Positions 18,029 to 25,480 of a DNA stretch of 64,000 nt are shown here, in pieces. The DNA is from Verrucomicrobiota bacterium (GTDB lineage: Bacteria > Verrucomicrobiota > Verrucomicrobiia > Limisphaerales > UBA9464). The DNA lies in NCBI GenBank assembly GCA_017309115.1, contig JAFLEF010000027.1:32885-96884 (forward strand). Direction: 5' to 3'. Position 1 is the stretch's first letter; each line of letters opens with the position of its first letter. A program made the position numbers and the translations under genes. A model generated the notes under the pieces. The model ran no database searches and was not told where the DNA came from. It was given only the letters and a program-made list of their open reading frames with translations.

Positions 18029-19309
18029 TCACGCGCCGGCCCAAACCTCTTCCCCCGCCACCGCTCGGGCACACGCCACCGCCGAGCCCAACGCATCTTC
18101 GTGGAATCCATAGCGGAAGTAACTTCCGGCAAAAAAAATGGCCTGGTCAGGGGACCGGGAATTCAAACGAGGAAGTTCGCGCTGCGCTTGGATGGCCCCC
18201 AGGCTAAACAAGGGATGCTCGTAATCGATCGTCCTCAAGACGCGCTCAGGTTGAATCAAGTCGGCTCCGTTGATGGAGACGAAGTAGTCGGTTCGGTCGC
18301 TCAGACCCTGCAGGCAATTCATCCAATAGATTGTGGAAGGCAGGCTCTCCCGGCCCACATCGATACGGTAATTCCAAGAAGCCCAGGCTCGCCGACTTCG
18401 GGGCATTACCGAGGTATCGGTGTGCACGACGGCTCGGTTGGGTTGGTAACGAAATTCCTTCAAACACGAAAGTTCGAGCGGATCCGGTTCGGCCAGCAGT
18501 CGTAGTGATTGATCGGCGTGACTAGCCAGGATTACTCGGTCGAACGACTCCGCGGACCCATCTTCGGTGGTCACTTCCGCACCCTTGGTCAGCCGCCGCA
18601 CTGACCGAACTTTTCGCTTCAGGCGAATGCGGTCGCCGAACAAGGGCCACATTCGTCGGACATACTCCCGGGCACCGCCGTCCACAGTCCACCATGGATG
18701 TTGGGTATGGAGTCCGAGGAATCCGTGATTGTGGAAGAAGCGGAGCAGGGTGGTCGCCGGGAAGGCGAGCATCTGATCGGGCGGAGTGCTCCACACGGCA
18801 CTGCTCATGGGGATCAGATACTGGTTCAGGAAGTCGTCGCCGTAGCTCCTGGTTTGGACATAGTCGCCCAGGGTGACTTCGGCCCAATGGGGATCGTCGA
18901 GTGCTGGTACCGCCTCCTGATTGAACCGGTGGATGGCTTGGAGCAGTCGCCAATAGCGGGGGCGAAACAAGTTGCGGCGTTGGGCGAACAAGGTGTTCCA
19001 ACCTGAGCCGCAAAACTCCAGACCGGTGGGCCGGTGCTGGACACTGAACGACATGGAGGTGGGTTTGACCGGTACCTTTAGTTCCTCAAACAAGCGGCAG
19101 AGGAAGGGATAGGTTACCCGATTGAACACCATGAAGCCGGTGTCGAACGCAACCGATTCGCCCCGGTATTGGACGTCGATGGTGTTGGTGTGCCCGCCCG
19201 CGTAGTCCGCCTGTTCGAACAAACTTAGATCAAACCGATCCCGGAGCAGATAGGCACAGCCGAGACCGGCGATTCCCGTACCGACAATGGCAAGGCGAGG
19301 CCGACGCAT
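18029..19309 (-). CDS. FAD-dependent amine-oxidase-like protein (COG2907 type)
   Basis: 426 aa. The N-terminal Rossmann motif IVGTGIAGLGCAYLL is followed by an acidic strand end (LFEQADYAGGHTNT), which are the FAD-binding signatures of the NAD(P)-binding/amine oxidase superfamily. FDTGFMVFNRVTYPFLCRLFEEL and WTVDGGAREYVRR match the COG2907-type predicted flavoproteins that often sit beside fatty-acid-modifying enzymes. The C-terminal FAGSYFRYGFHEDALGSAVACA closes the FAD site. Its neighbour is an acyl desaturase on the same strand 51 bp away, which suggests a shared role in lipid modification; the reaction is unknown. Confidence 0.85.
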   Translation of the reverse strand: MRRPRLAIVGTGIAGLGCAYLLRDRFDLSLFEQADYAGGHTNTIDVQYRGESVAFDTGFMVFNRVTYPFLCRLFEELKVPVKPTSMSFSVQHRPTGLEFCGSGWNTLFAQRRNLFRPRYWRLLQAIHRFNQEAVPALDDPHWAEVTLGDYVQTRSYGDDFLNQYLIPMSSAVWSTPPDQMLAFPATTLLRFFHNHGFLGLHTQHPWWTVDGGAREYVRRMWPLFGDRIRLKRKVRSVRRLTKGAEVTTEDGSAESFDRVILASHADQSLRLLAEPDPLELSCLKEFRYQPNRAVVHTDTSVMPRSRRAWASWNYRIDVGRESLPSTIYWMNCLQGLSDRTDYFVSINGADLIQPERVLRTIDYEHPLFSLGAIQAQRELPRLNSRSPDQAIFFAGSYFRYGFHEDALGSAVACARAVAGEEVWAGA

Positions 19310-19360
19310 GAGGCGTCATGGTTGGCCAGATTAAGGGCAATGCAACCAGCCGGCTCCGAA

Positions 19361-20347
19361 TCACTTTGCTGGCTTAATCTGGTTCTTCGGATCGTACGCC
19401 GAGTGGGGAACGGGCCGAAGGTCCCAGATCAAGCCGGTCCACGACATCATTTTCAGCAGGTAGTACGTGATGTCGACTTCCCACCAATAGAAGCCCTGAC
19501 GGGTGCAGCCCATGTGTTGGTGGTGATTGTTGTGCCAGCCTTCACCAAGAGTGATCAGCGCCAGGAGGAAGCTATTCCGGCTGTCGTCGCCGGTCGCGTA
19601 ACGTCGGTTACCCCAGACGTGGGCCATCGAGTTGATGCAGGAAGTGCCGTGGAACAGGGCCGTGGTGCTGATGAAGAAGCCCCAGACGAGCATTTGCCAG
19701 CCATTGGTGCCCAAGCCGGGCGCAAACTTTTCCAGCAGAACCCCCAGCAGGAACAACGAGACAGCGAAGAGGAAGGGGACCAGGGCATCAAAGCGATTCA
19801 AGAAGACCAGTTCGGGATACTTGGCGAGATCCTTCACCCGGCTGTAGTCGGTGGGGAAATTCTTGGTGCTGGTGATCCAGCCGATGTGGGACCAGATGAA
19901 GCCGTGCTGCCGGGGCGAGTGCTTGTCGTCTTCCTCGTCGGAATGTTGGTGATGATGGCGATGCGTGTAGGCCCACCAGAGAGCGCCTCGTTGGACACAC
20001 GCTCCACCCCACAGCGCCAAAACAAACTGCCAGGCGCGGGACGTAGAGAAGGTTCGGTGGGAGAAATAGCGATGGTAGAAGCCCGTGACGGCAAACATCC
20101 GGGCGAAGTAAAGAAAGATGGCCGAACCGACCGCGAACCAGCTCCATCCGGTCCAAATGACCCCCAGGCAACCCAGATGGAGGATGACGAAGGGGATGGC
20201 TCGGACCCATTCCACCCGGTCGGGTTTGTCCTTCAGGGCGGCCAATTCCTGGGACCCATAGTCAGAGTCAAACCAGTGAACGAAGGAAATGACGGAGCGG
20301 CGCAAAAGGCCCAGACGGGGAGCGGGAAGAGAGACTGTGTCGGACAT
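19361..20347 (-). CDS. Membrane acyl-CoA (delta-9 type) fatty acid desaturase
   Basis: 328 aa with four predicted transmembrane segments. The three diiron histidine boxes are intact: HRYFSH (92-97), HRHHH (129-133) and WHNNHH (271-276). Box order and spacing match acyl-CoA/stearoyl desaturases, which introduce a double bond into saturated acyl chains using O2. It lies upstream of the COG2907-type flavoprotein, the likely operon partner. The ~195-bp region before it (20348-20542) has no gene that I can support. Confidence 0.93.
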   Translation of the reverse strand: MSDTVSLPAPRLGLLRRSVISFVHWFDSDYGSQELAALKDKPDRVEWVRAIPFVILHLGCLGVIWTGWSWFAVGSAIFLYFARMFAVTGFYHRYFSHRTFSTSRAWQFVLALWGGACVQRGALWWAYTHRHHHQHSDEEDDKHSPRQHGFIWSHIGWITSTKNFPTDYSRVKDLAKYPELVFLNRFDALVPFLFAVSLFLLGVLLEKFAPGLGTNGWQMLVWGFFISTTALFHGTSCINSMAHVWGNRRYATGDDSRNSFLLALITLGEGWHNNHHQHMGCTRQGFYWWEVDITYYLLKMMSWTGLIWDLRPVPHSAYDPKNQIKPAK

Positions 20348-20542
20348 GGATCGCTTAACTTGGATTTGCCCCCGAACCAGCGACGAGGAAAACAGGTTTC
20401 CCGGGATCAGCCGAAACTAGAGGCAACGAAGTCGGAGAGTGGCAGTCCCGGAAGAAAAAACCAGCCCGGTTTGGTCAAAATCCACACCGAATTTGTTACC
20501 TATCGGCAAACCGCCCGATTGTCGGAGACCTATTGAAAACGA

Positions 20543-21004
20543 TTAGATCTCGAAATCAATCGGTCGGTCTGGTTCCTGACGGAGTTGTTCGGCGCGAGTC
20601 ACCAAATCCGCAACGGTGGCGGTTTCCAAGATCTTTGCGATGGCATCTCGGACTTCCTTCATAAAGGACCGCAGTGGACAGCGACGTTCATCGGGGCAGG
20701 AACATTTCTCATAAAACCGCTCACTAATGCAGCCAACGGGGGCGAGCGCTCCTTCGAGATGGCGAACGACCTTGGCCAATGGAATCTTCTCGGGAGGCAC
20801 GGCTAGTCGGTAGCCCCCGGCCACTCCCCGGCGACTTTCAACGATGCCGGCTGACTTCAAGTCGAAGAGAATCTGTTCCAGGAATCGCTTGGGGATTCGT
20901 TGCTGGTCGGAAATCGACTGGATGCGGACGACGTCCTTTCCGTAGGCCTCACCCAGTGCTGTTAACGCTCGGAGAGCGTACTTCCCCCGAACTGACAATT
21001 TCAT
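20543..21004 (-). CDS. Rrf2-family transcriptional regulator with putative Fe-S cysteines
   Basis: 153 aa. The N-terminal winged helix-turn-helix is typical of Rrf2 proteins (MKLSVRGKYALRALTAL, IPKRFLEQILFDLKSAGIVESRRGVAGGYRL). Cysteines at 92, 101, 103 and 109 in the C-terminal loop resemble the 92/98/104 cluster ligands of IscR, so an iron-sulfur cofactor is plausible. Relatives control Fe-S assembly, NO response (NsrR) or cysteine metabolism (CymR). Its upstream region carries a 12-bp sequence identical to one at the promoter of the sulfur operon at 34.5 kb, which points to sulfur control. The neighbouring plus-strand porin gene is divergent. Confidence 0.9.
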   Translation of the reverse strand: MKLSVRGKYALRALTALGEAYGKDVVRIQSISDQQRIPKRFLEQILFDLKSAGIVESRRGVAGGYRLAVPPEKIPLAKVVRHLEGALAPVGCISERFYEKCSCPDERRCPLRSFMKEVRDAIAKILETATVADLVTRAEQLRQEPDRPIDFEI

Positions 21005-21105
21005 GAATTCAAATGCTCATAATAGCGACCGGAACAGTCAAGTATCGGATTTAGTTGCAGTAAATGGGTTGAAATCGCTCGAAAGCCGAAGCTGTGCTGT
21101 AATCT

Positions 21106-21130
21106 ATATACTCTATTGACAAAGTAGTGT
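21106..21130. promoter_or_regulatory. Putative Rrf2-type operator (imperfect palindrome) upstream of the Rrf2 gene
   Basis: The minus strand reads AATAGAGTATAT (21117 down to 21106), identical over 12 bp to 34510-34521 at the sulfur operon. On the plus strand the arms are ACTCTATT (21110-21117) and AGTAGTGT (21123-21130) around a 5-bp spacer; 6 of 8 positions pair. It lies ~100 bp before the Rrf2 start and ~475 bp before the divergent porin gene. Confidence 0.5.
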
Positions 21131-21603
21131 TTGCGAATAGCGTTGCTCCCGAGCGGTCCCGCTGCCAGCAGCGATGCGAGTAATCACTGATTCTACGAGG
21201 AATTGGTTCGCATCCTGCCGAGGCAGTCTCCTTGGGTTAGTTCTGATGTTCTATCCGGGTTGATAGGGGAGCGCGAACGTTACGGTTTGGTGTTCGCCGA
21301 CCGTCGACGTGGATTCCGACCAGGTCTCTGGAGGTAGCCATTCTTGTTGGGAGCTCACCGTGCACCGGACGCCCCAACCGAAAAGTATCGACATTGACCA
21401 TGAGGACACGGAATTCCGGAAACAAAACACACACACAGGAACAAGCGGACGGGCAATTGCGACACGAGCGGTGCCGTTGGCCTCGCTGGATCGCCATCCA
21501 ACCCGTCTCCGCCCGGGCCTCCTGCTGGAGTCTCCCCCAAAACGCCTAGGCGGACCCGTCGTTTCTGCCGTTGGCATTCTCCCGGATTTCACCCTGTCTT
21601 CGA
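21131..21603. other. Long intergenic/leader region before the porin gene
   Basis: About 470 bp between the putative operator and the porin ATG. Short ORFs here lack any family signal, start context or codon pattern that I can support. It may be a long 5' untranslated leader. I saw no recognisable riboswitch, PhoB-box repeat or tRNA. Confidence 0.4.
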
Positions 21604-23265
21604 ATGAAGGTTCAGTTTCGTTGCGCCCTATTTTATCTGCTGATGCTGAGCGCGTTAACAGCGTGGAGCAGTCCTGCTTTTGCTCAAGCTGAGCCACCTG
21701 GATCAGTGACCGCTACGCCGTCTAACCCAGACGCGGCCCTGGTGCGAAAACTATTGGAACGGATCGAGGCTCTGGAAAAACGCGAACGGGAGCGAGAGCA
21801 AAGCGACCAGCAGAATCGCGCCGAAGAAGTGAAGCGCCTGCAAGACCGAATTGATCAGTTGGAGAACAAGGTGCAGTCCTTGGAATCGGGGGAGATTCTG
21901 CCGGAGATTGTGGTGCAACCGGAGGGTAAACCCACCGTGGAATCGTTGGAGCAGCAGGTAAAGATTGCGGAGCGCAAGAACGAACTCGCGTGGGAGGCGG
22001 CCGAGGCCAAGAGCCGGGAGGCGCCGCGTTTCCAGGCCGGACCGAATGGGTTCTCCTTCAGTTCCGCCGATACTAATTTTGTGCTGCGGTTACGGGGATT
22101 GATCGAGGTGGATTCCCGGACGTTTTTCGGCGAAAGCGAGTTTCTGGAGGGGAATGACGGGTTTCTGCTTCGCCGCGCGCGGCCCATCTTCGAGGGCACG
22201 CTGTATCGCGATTTCGACTTTGCGATTGTGCCCGACTTTGCGCCCCCCACCGCCACCCTGTTTGACGCGTATATCAATTACCGATACGAGCCCGGGCTCC
22301 AACTGCGAGTGGGCAAGTTCAAGCCCCCCGTGGGTCTGGAAATGTTGCAATCGGCGGCCACGCTGCCGTTTAACGAACGGTCGCTGGCGTCCGACCTTGT
22401 TCCCAACCGTGATGTCGGTCTGCAACTTTGGGGGGAATTGGAGGGAGGCAAATGGCACTACGCCTTGGGCGTTTTCAATGGAGTCGGCGATGGAGATATC
22501 TCAGCGAACGTGCCCTTTGATGACAACAAGGAGTTTGCCGGCCGGGTATTCGCCCATCCCTTTAAAGATCTTTCTCGCACCTGGCTGAAAGGAGTCGGCT
22601 TGGGTGTGGGGGGAAGCTTCGGTTTGGTCAGCTCCAACGTGGCCGGCTTGCCCAACAACATCGGCGGCACGCTGCCCGGATACTGGACCGATGGTCAGCA
22701 ACAGTTCTTCGCCTACAATCCGTTGGCGGGAACCGTGGTGGCTGACGGCCAACACTGGCGGATTCAACCGCAAGGCACTTACTTCCTGGGACCCTTCGGG
22801 TTCGCCGTAGAGTACAGCGTCTCGTACCAAGATGTCCTGAACAGTGCTACGTTGCGGAGGGCTTCGCTCGATAACACGGCTTGGTCGATTACGGGACAGT
22901 GGATGTTGACCGGGGAACCCGCCTCGCGCCAAGCGATCGTCCCCAAAAACCCTTTCAATCCCCGTCTGGGTGGTTGGGGTGCCTGGCAATTGGTCGGTCG
23001 ATACGGTCAGTTGCACGTCGACGAAGAGGCCTTCCAGGGATTTTCAAATCCCGATACCTCCGCCGAATCGGTCGGCACGTGGTCTGTTGGACTCAACTGG
23101 TGGCTGAATCGCAACATTCGGATCCTCACCAGTTTCTCTTACAGCCTCTTCAATGGCGGTGGAGTCATCAATCCCGTCGATCCCAACAGCGTCCTCCCGC
23201 CGGCGACGGTCACCGCAACGGGGAATGAAAAGGTCTTCTTTACCCGGATCCAACTCGGCTTCTGA
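21604..23265 (+). CDS. OprP/OprO-type outer-membrane porin
   Basis: About 553 aa from ATG 21604, giving signal peptide MKVQFRCALFYLLMLSALTAWSS...FAQA; a start 11 codons upstream would spoil it. Residues ~45-100 form a Glu/Lys/Arg coiled coil (LERIEALEKRERERE, RLQDRIDQLENKVQSLE), as in trimeric OprP-like porins. The rest is a beta barrel with family motifs FLLRRARPIFEGTLYRDFDFAIVPDF, DAYINYRYEPGLQLRVGKFKPPVGLE and RSLASDLVPNRDVGLQLWG, ending in terminal Phe (FTRIQLGF) for BAM recognition. OprP/O carry phosphate or polyphosphate; the anion here is unknown. It is the first gene of the plus-strand block that includes a PstS-like protein. Confidence 0.88.
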   Translation: MKVQFRCALFYLLMLSALTAWSSPAFAQAEPPGSVTATPSNPDAALVRKLLERIEALEKREREREQSDQQNRAEEVKRLQDRIDQLENKVQSLESGEILPEIVVQPEGKPTVESLEQQVKIAERKNELAWEAAEAKSREAPRFQAGPNGFSFSSADTNFVLRLRGLIEVDSRTFFGESEFLEGNDGFLLRRARPIFEGTLYRDFDFAIVPDFAPPTATLFDAYINYRYEPGLQLRVGKFKPPVGLEMLQSAATLPFNERSLASDLVPNRDVGLQLWGELEGGKWHYALGVFNGVGDGDISANVPFDDNKEFAGRVFAHPFKDLSRTWLKGVGLGVGGSFGLVSSNVAGLPNNIGGTLPGYWTDGQQQFFAYNPLAGTVVADGQHWRIQPQGTYFLGPFGFAVEYSVSYQDVLNSATLRRASLDNTAWSITGQWMLTGEPASRQAIVPKNPFNPRLGGWGAWQLVGRYGQLHVDEEAFQGFSNPDTSAESVGTWSVGLNWWLNRNIRILTSFSYSLFNGGGVINPVDPNSVLPPATVTATGNEKVFFTRIQLGF

Positions 23266-23307
23266 TCCCGCGAGCCCCGCGATTCACTCCTCAATATCCA
23301 AGTGTTT

Positions 23308-24306
23308 ATGAATTCTATGAAACCAGTACGCTTGTTGTTAACTCCTCCGCCCAAAATCGTGCTCGTCGCCGGTTTGGCTCTAGTCGGCTCCGTGTTGCAA
23401 GCCGCACCATTTCTCTACTCACCCGGAGATTTGTTGTTGGCGTTTCGTCAGACTGGAAATGCTGATGACCTGGTCGTGAACGTTGGAGCCGCCACGAATT
23501 ACACCTCAATTCCCGACAATACGACGGTCGTAGTTCCCGCGCTTTCCTCAGAGCTTCTGACCGCCACATTCCCGAGTTTGAACGGCTTGATCTGGTCCGT
23601 TTCTGGAGCCACGCGATCACCCCAATCTGGATTCCCGTCCCAGACACTCTGGGTCACTGCGCCTCGACTGCTGGCGGAGGTGCCGGCGTCAGCCTGGTTG
23701 CGGAAGGGACAGTTCGTGCAGGGCAATGCCGCCTCCCAGATTGACGCCGTGGGGGTGAACGCCGCGGCGTTCAGCAGTCGGACGCCAGCAGGTCCAGCCA
23801 ACACGACGACCGGTGTCGCTATCCCGGTGGCCAATGAGGCGGCGTTTACTCAACTGATTGGTGCGGCCGGCGACTTTTCCGGGGTGTTTCAGGGAAATGT
23901 GGAGAATACCACAGCCGACGACTTTGACGGTGATCCCGCCAATGTCTCGCGTTCGGATCTGTTTGAACTCCTCCCGGGGACAACCGCCGGAGGCTCGATC
24001 AACACTGCCGGTCGGCATTTGGGATTCTTTGAACTGAAGCCTGATGGAACCCTGATCTTTAGCACCCGTACAGCCGTCGTTCCGCCCCCGGTGATCCAGT
24101 CGATTAACCGCGTCGGAGACCAGACCTCCATCACCTTTGCGACGGTCGCCGGAGCCACCTATCGACTGCGAGCGGCCGATGGTCTGACCCAGCCGCTCTC
24201 CGCTTGGTCGGTGGGATCTTCGTTGGTGGGGTCCGGAGGGCAGGGGGTTCTCCAGGATACCAGTGGCAGTCCGGTTCGCTTCTATGTCGTCGAAGTGAAT
24301 CCTTGA
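23308..24306 (+). CDS. Secreted protein of unknown function (FLYSPGDLLLAFRQTG type)
   Basis: 332 aa from ATG 23308 (a GTG at 23302 and an ATG at 23317 are also in frame). Signal peptide to about residue 35 (LVGSVLQAAP). The mature N-terminus FLYSPGDLLLAFRQTGNADDLVVNVG is a pattern I recognise from many verrucomicrobial exported proteins of unknown function. The C-terminal ~70 residues (VPPPVIQSINRVGDQTSITFATVAGATYRLRAAD) look like a small beta domain common at the ends of secreted proteins in this group. There is no PEP-CTERM anchor. It lies between the porin and the PstS-like gene, with short gaps on both sides, so probably one transcript. Confidence 0.75.
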   Translation: MNSMKPVRLLLTPPPKIVLVAGLALVGSVLQAAPFLYSPGDLLLAFRQTGNADDLVVNVGAATNYTSIPDNTTVVVPALSSELLTATFPSLNGLIWSVSGATRSPQSGFPSQTLWVTAPRLLAEVPASAWLRKGQFVQGNAASQIDAVGVNAAAFSSRTPAGPANTTTGVAIPVANEAAFTQLIGAAGDFSGVFQGNVENTTADDFDGDPANVSRSDLFELLPGTTAGGSINTAGRHLGFFELKPDGTLIFSTRTAVVPPPVIQSINRVGDQTSITFATVAGATYRLRAADGLTQPLSAWSVGSSLVGSGGQGVLQDTSGSPVRFYVVEVNP

Positions 24307-24354
24307 ATTGACAGACATTAATTTACTCCAACGTCAGCTACCAGCATACGAACT

Positions 24355-25437
24355 ATGAATATCAAGAAATTGGCACTCCTATCCGCGACGGGACTCCTCA
24401 GCCTGGCAGCAGTCCGGGCTCAGGTGGAGATCAACATTTCCGGGGCCGTGGCGTTCCGGGATACCGCCTATCGGGCTATCCGTAACCTCTATGGTGCGAA
24501 CCTAGTCTCGCAGAATCCCGCTGATAGTCCGACCGCCTCATCCCAACTAAAGGTCAATTGGACGGGAACGATTCCGGCCCTATTTGGGAATCAGGCGGTG
24601 ACCGTCCGGGCCTTTTACAATGGAGCGGTCGCTGGAATTCAGGACCTCACTCAGGATCGCTCCGTTCTCTTTCTCAACACCACAACACCCGGAGACACCA
24701 ACACGGTGGCGTTGAAATCCGATCTGGCGTTATCCTCGGTGTTTCAGCGTTCGACCGTTTACACCACGCCGACCCTGGATGACGCCCGGTTCGGGGTGAC
24801 TCCAATCACGCTGGTCCGAAGCACGACCGCTTCCTCCGGGATCACCAACATCAACTCGCAACAGTTTCGGACGCTGGCGGCCAACGGTAGCCTGCCGACC
24901 TGGTTCTTTTCCGGAAACACGAACGAGGTTAACCCGGTGGTCTTCATCAACCGGGACCCGACTGCTGGACAGCGCGTGGTTCTCTTCAAGGATTCCGGAT
25001 TCAACGGATCCCCGATTTCCTATACGTGGGACATTCCCTCGTCCAGCTTCGTGATTGATCCCACGGGTCGCACGGCGCCGCAGATTCAGACTCAGCTGAA
25101 CACAGCGGGTCCGGCCATCAGTTTTCTCGTGACGTTGGATGCATTCGGAGTGAATGGCGGTGCCAACGTCCTCGCGTATAACGGAAGCCTTCCGTTCAGG
25201 GGAACCTTCAACAACGTAGCGAACGACTTTACCCCGGTCATCAATGGCCAATACAGCCTGTGGGTCTACGAGCACATCTTCTCCCGCAGCACGGCGTCCG
25301 CGAACGTTCGGTCGTTCCGCGATGCTCTGATCCGTGCGATCGACACTGAACTCCAGATTTCGGCGTTTTCGATTCCGCTGAGCAAGATGCGCGTCGAGCG
25401 GGTGGCCGATGGCGCTCCGGTCGCGCCGGTGGAGTAA
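24355..25437 (+). CDS. PstS-like periplasmic binding protein without transporter genes
   Basis: 360 aa with signal peptide MNIKKLALLSATGLLSLAAVRAQ. The mature sequence opens INISGAVAFRDTAYRAIRN, resembling the 'SGSTAFR' phosphate-loop start of PstS-type proteins, followed by FYNGAVAGIQDLT, ITNINSQQFRTLAANGSLPTWFFSGN and VVFINRDPTAGQRVVLFKDSGF, which parallel the PstS segments that contact the anion and hinge. I therefore assign it to the type II periplasmic-binding superfamily, PstS-like. No pstC/A/B genes are nearby. Position between an anion porin and a TPS/TonB module suggests binding of phosphate or another oxyanion or ester, but this is inference. Confidence 0.62.
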   Translation: MNIKKLALLSATGLLSLAAVRAQVEINISGAVAFRDTAYRAIRNLYGANLVSQNPADSPTASSQLKVNWTGTIPALFGNQAVTVRAFYNGAVAGIQDLTQDRSVLFLNTTTPGDTNTVALKSDLALSSVFQRSTVYTTPTLDDARFGVTPITLVRSTTASSGITNINSQQFRTLAANGSLPTWFFSGNTNEVNPVVFINRDPTAGQRVVLFKDSGFNGSPISYTWDIPSSSFVIDPTGRTAPQIQTQLNTAGPAISFLVTLDAFGVNGGANVLAYNGSLPFRGTFNNVANDFTPVINGQYSLWVYEHIFSRSTASANVRSFRDALIRAIDTELQISAFSIPLSKMRVERVADGAPVAPVE

Positions 25438-25480
25438 ACCGGACGTCTGGATTTGCCCCATGCAAAGCTCCGGCACGACC

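Noticed and set aside
23308-24306. PEP-CTERM sorting signal on the secreted unknown
   Set aside because: The C-terminus ends in VVEVNP without a PEP motif, hydrophobic helix or basic tail.
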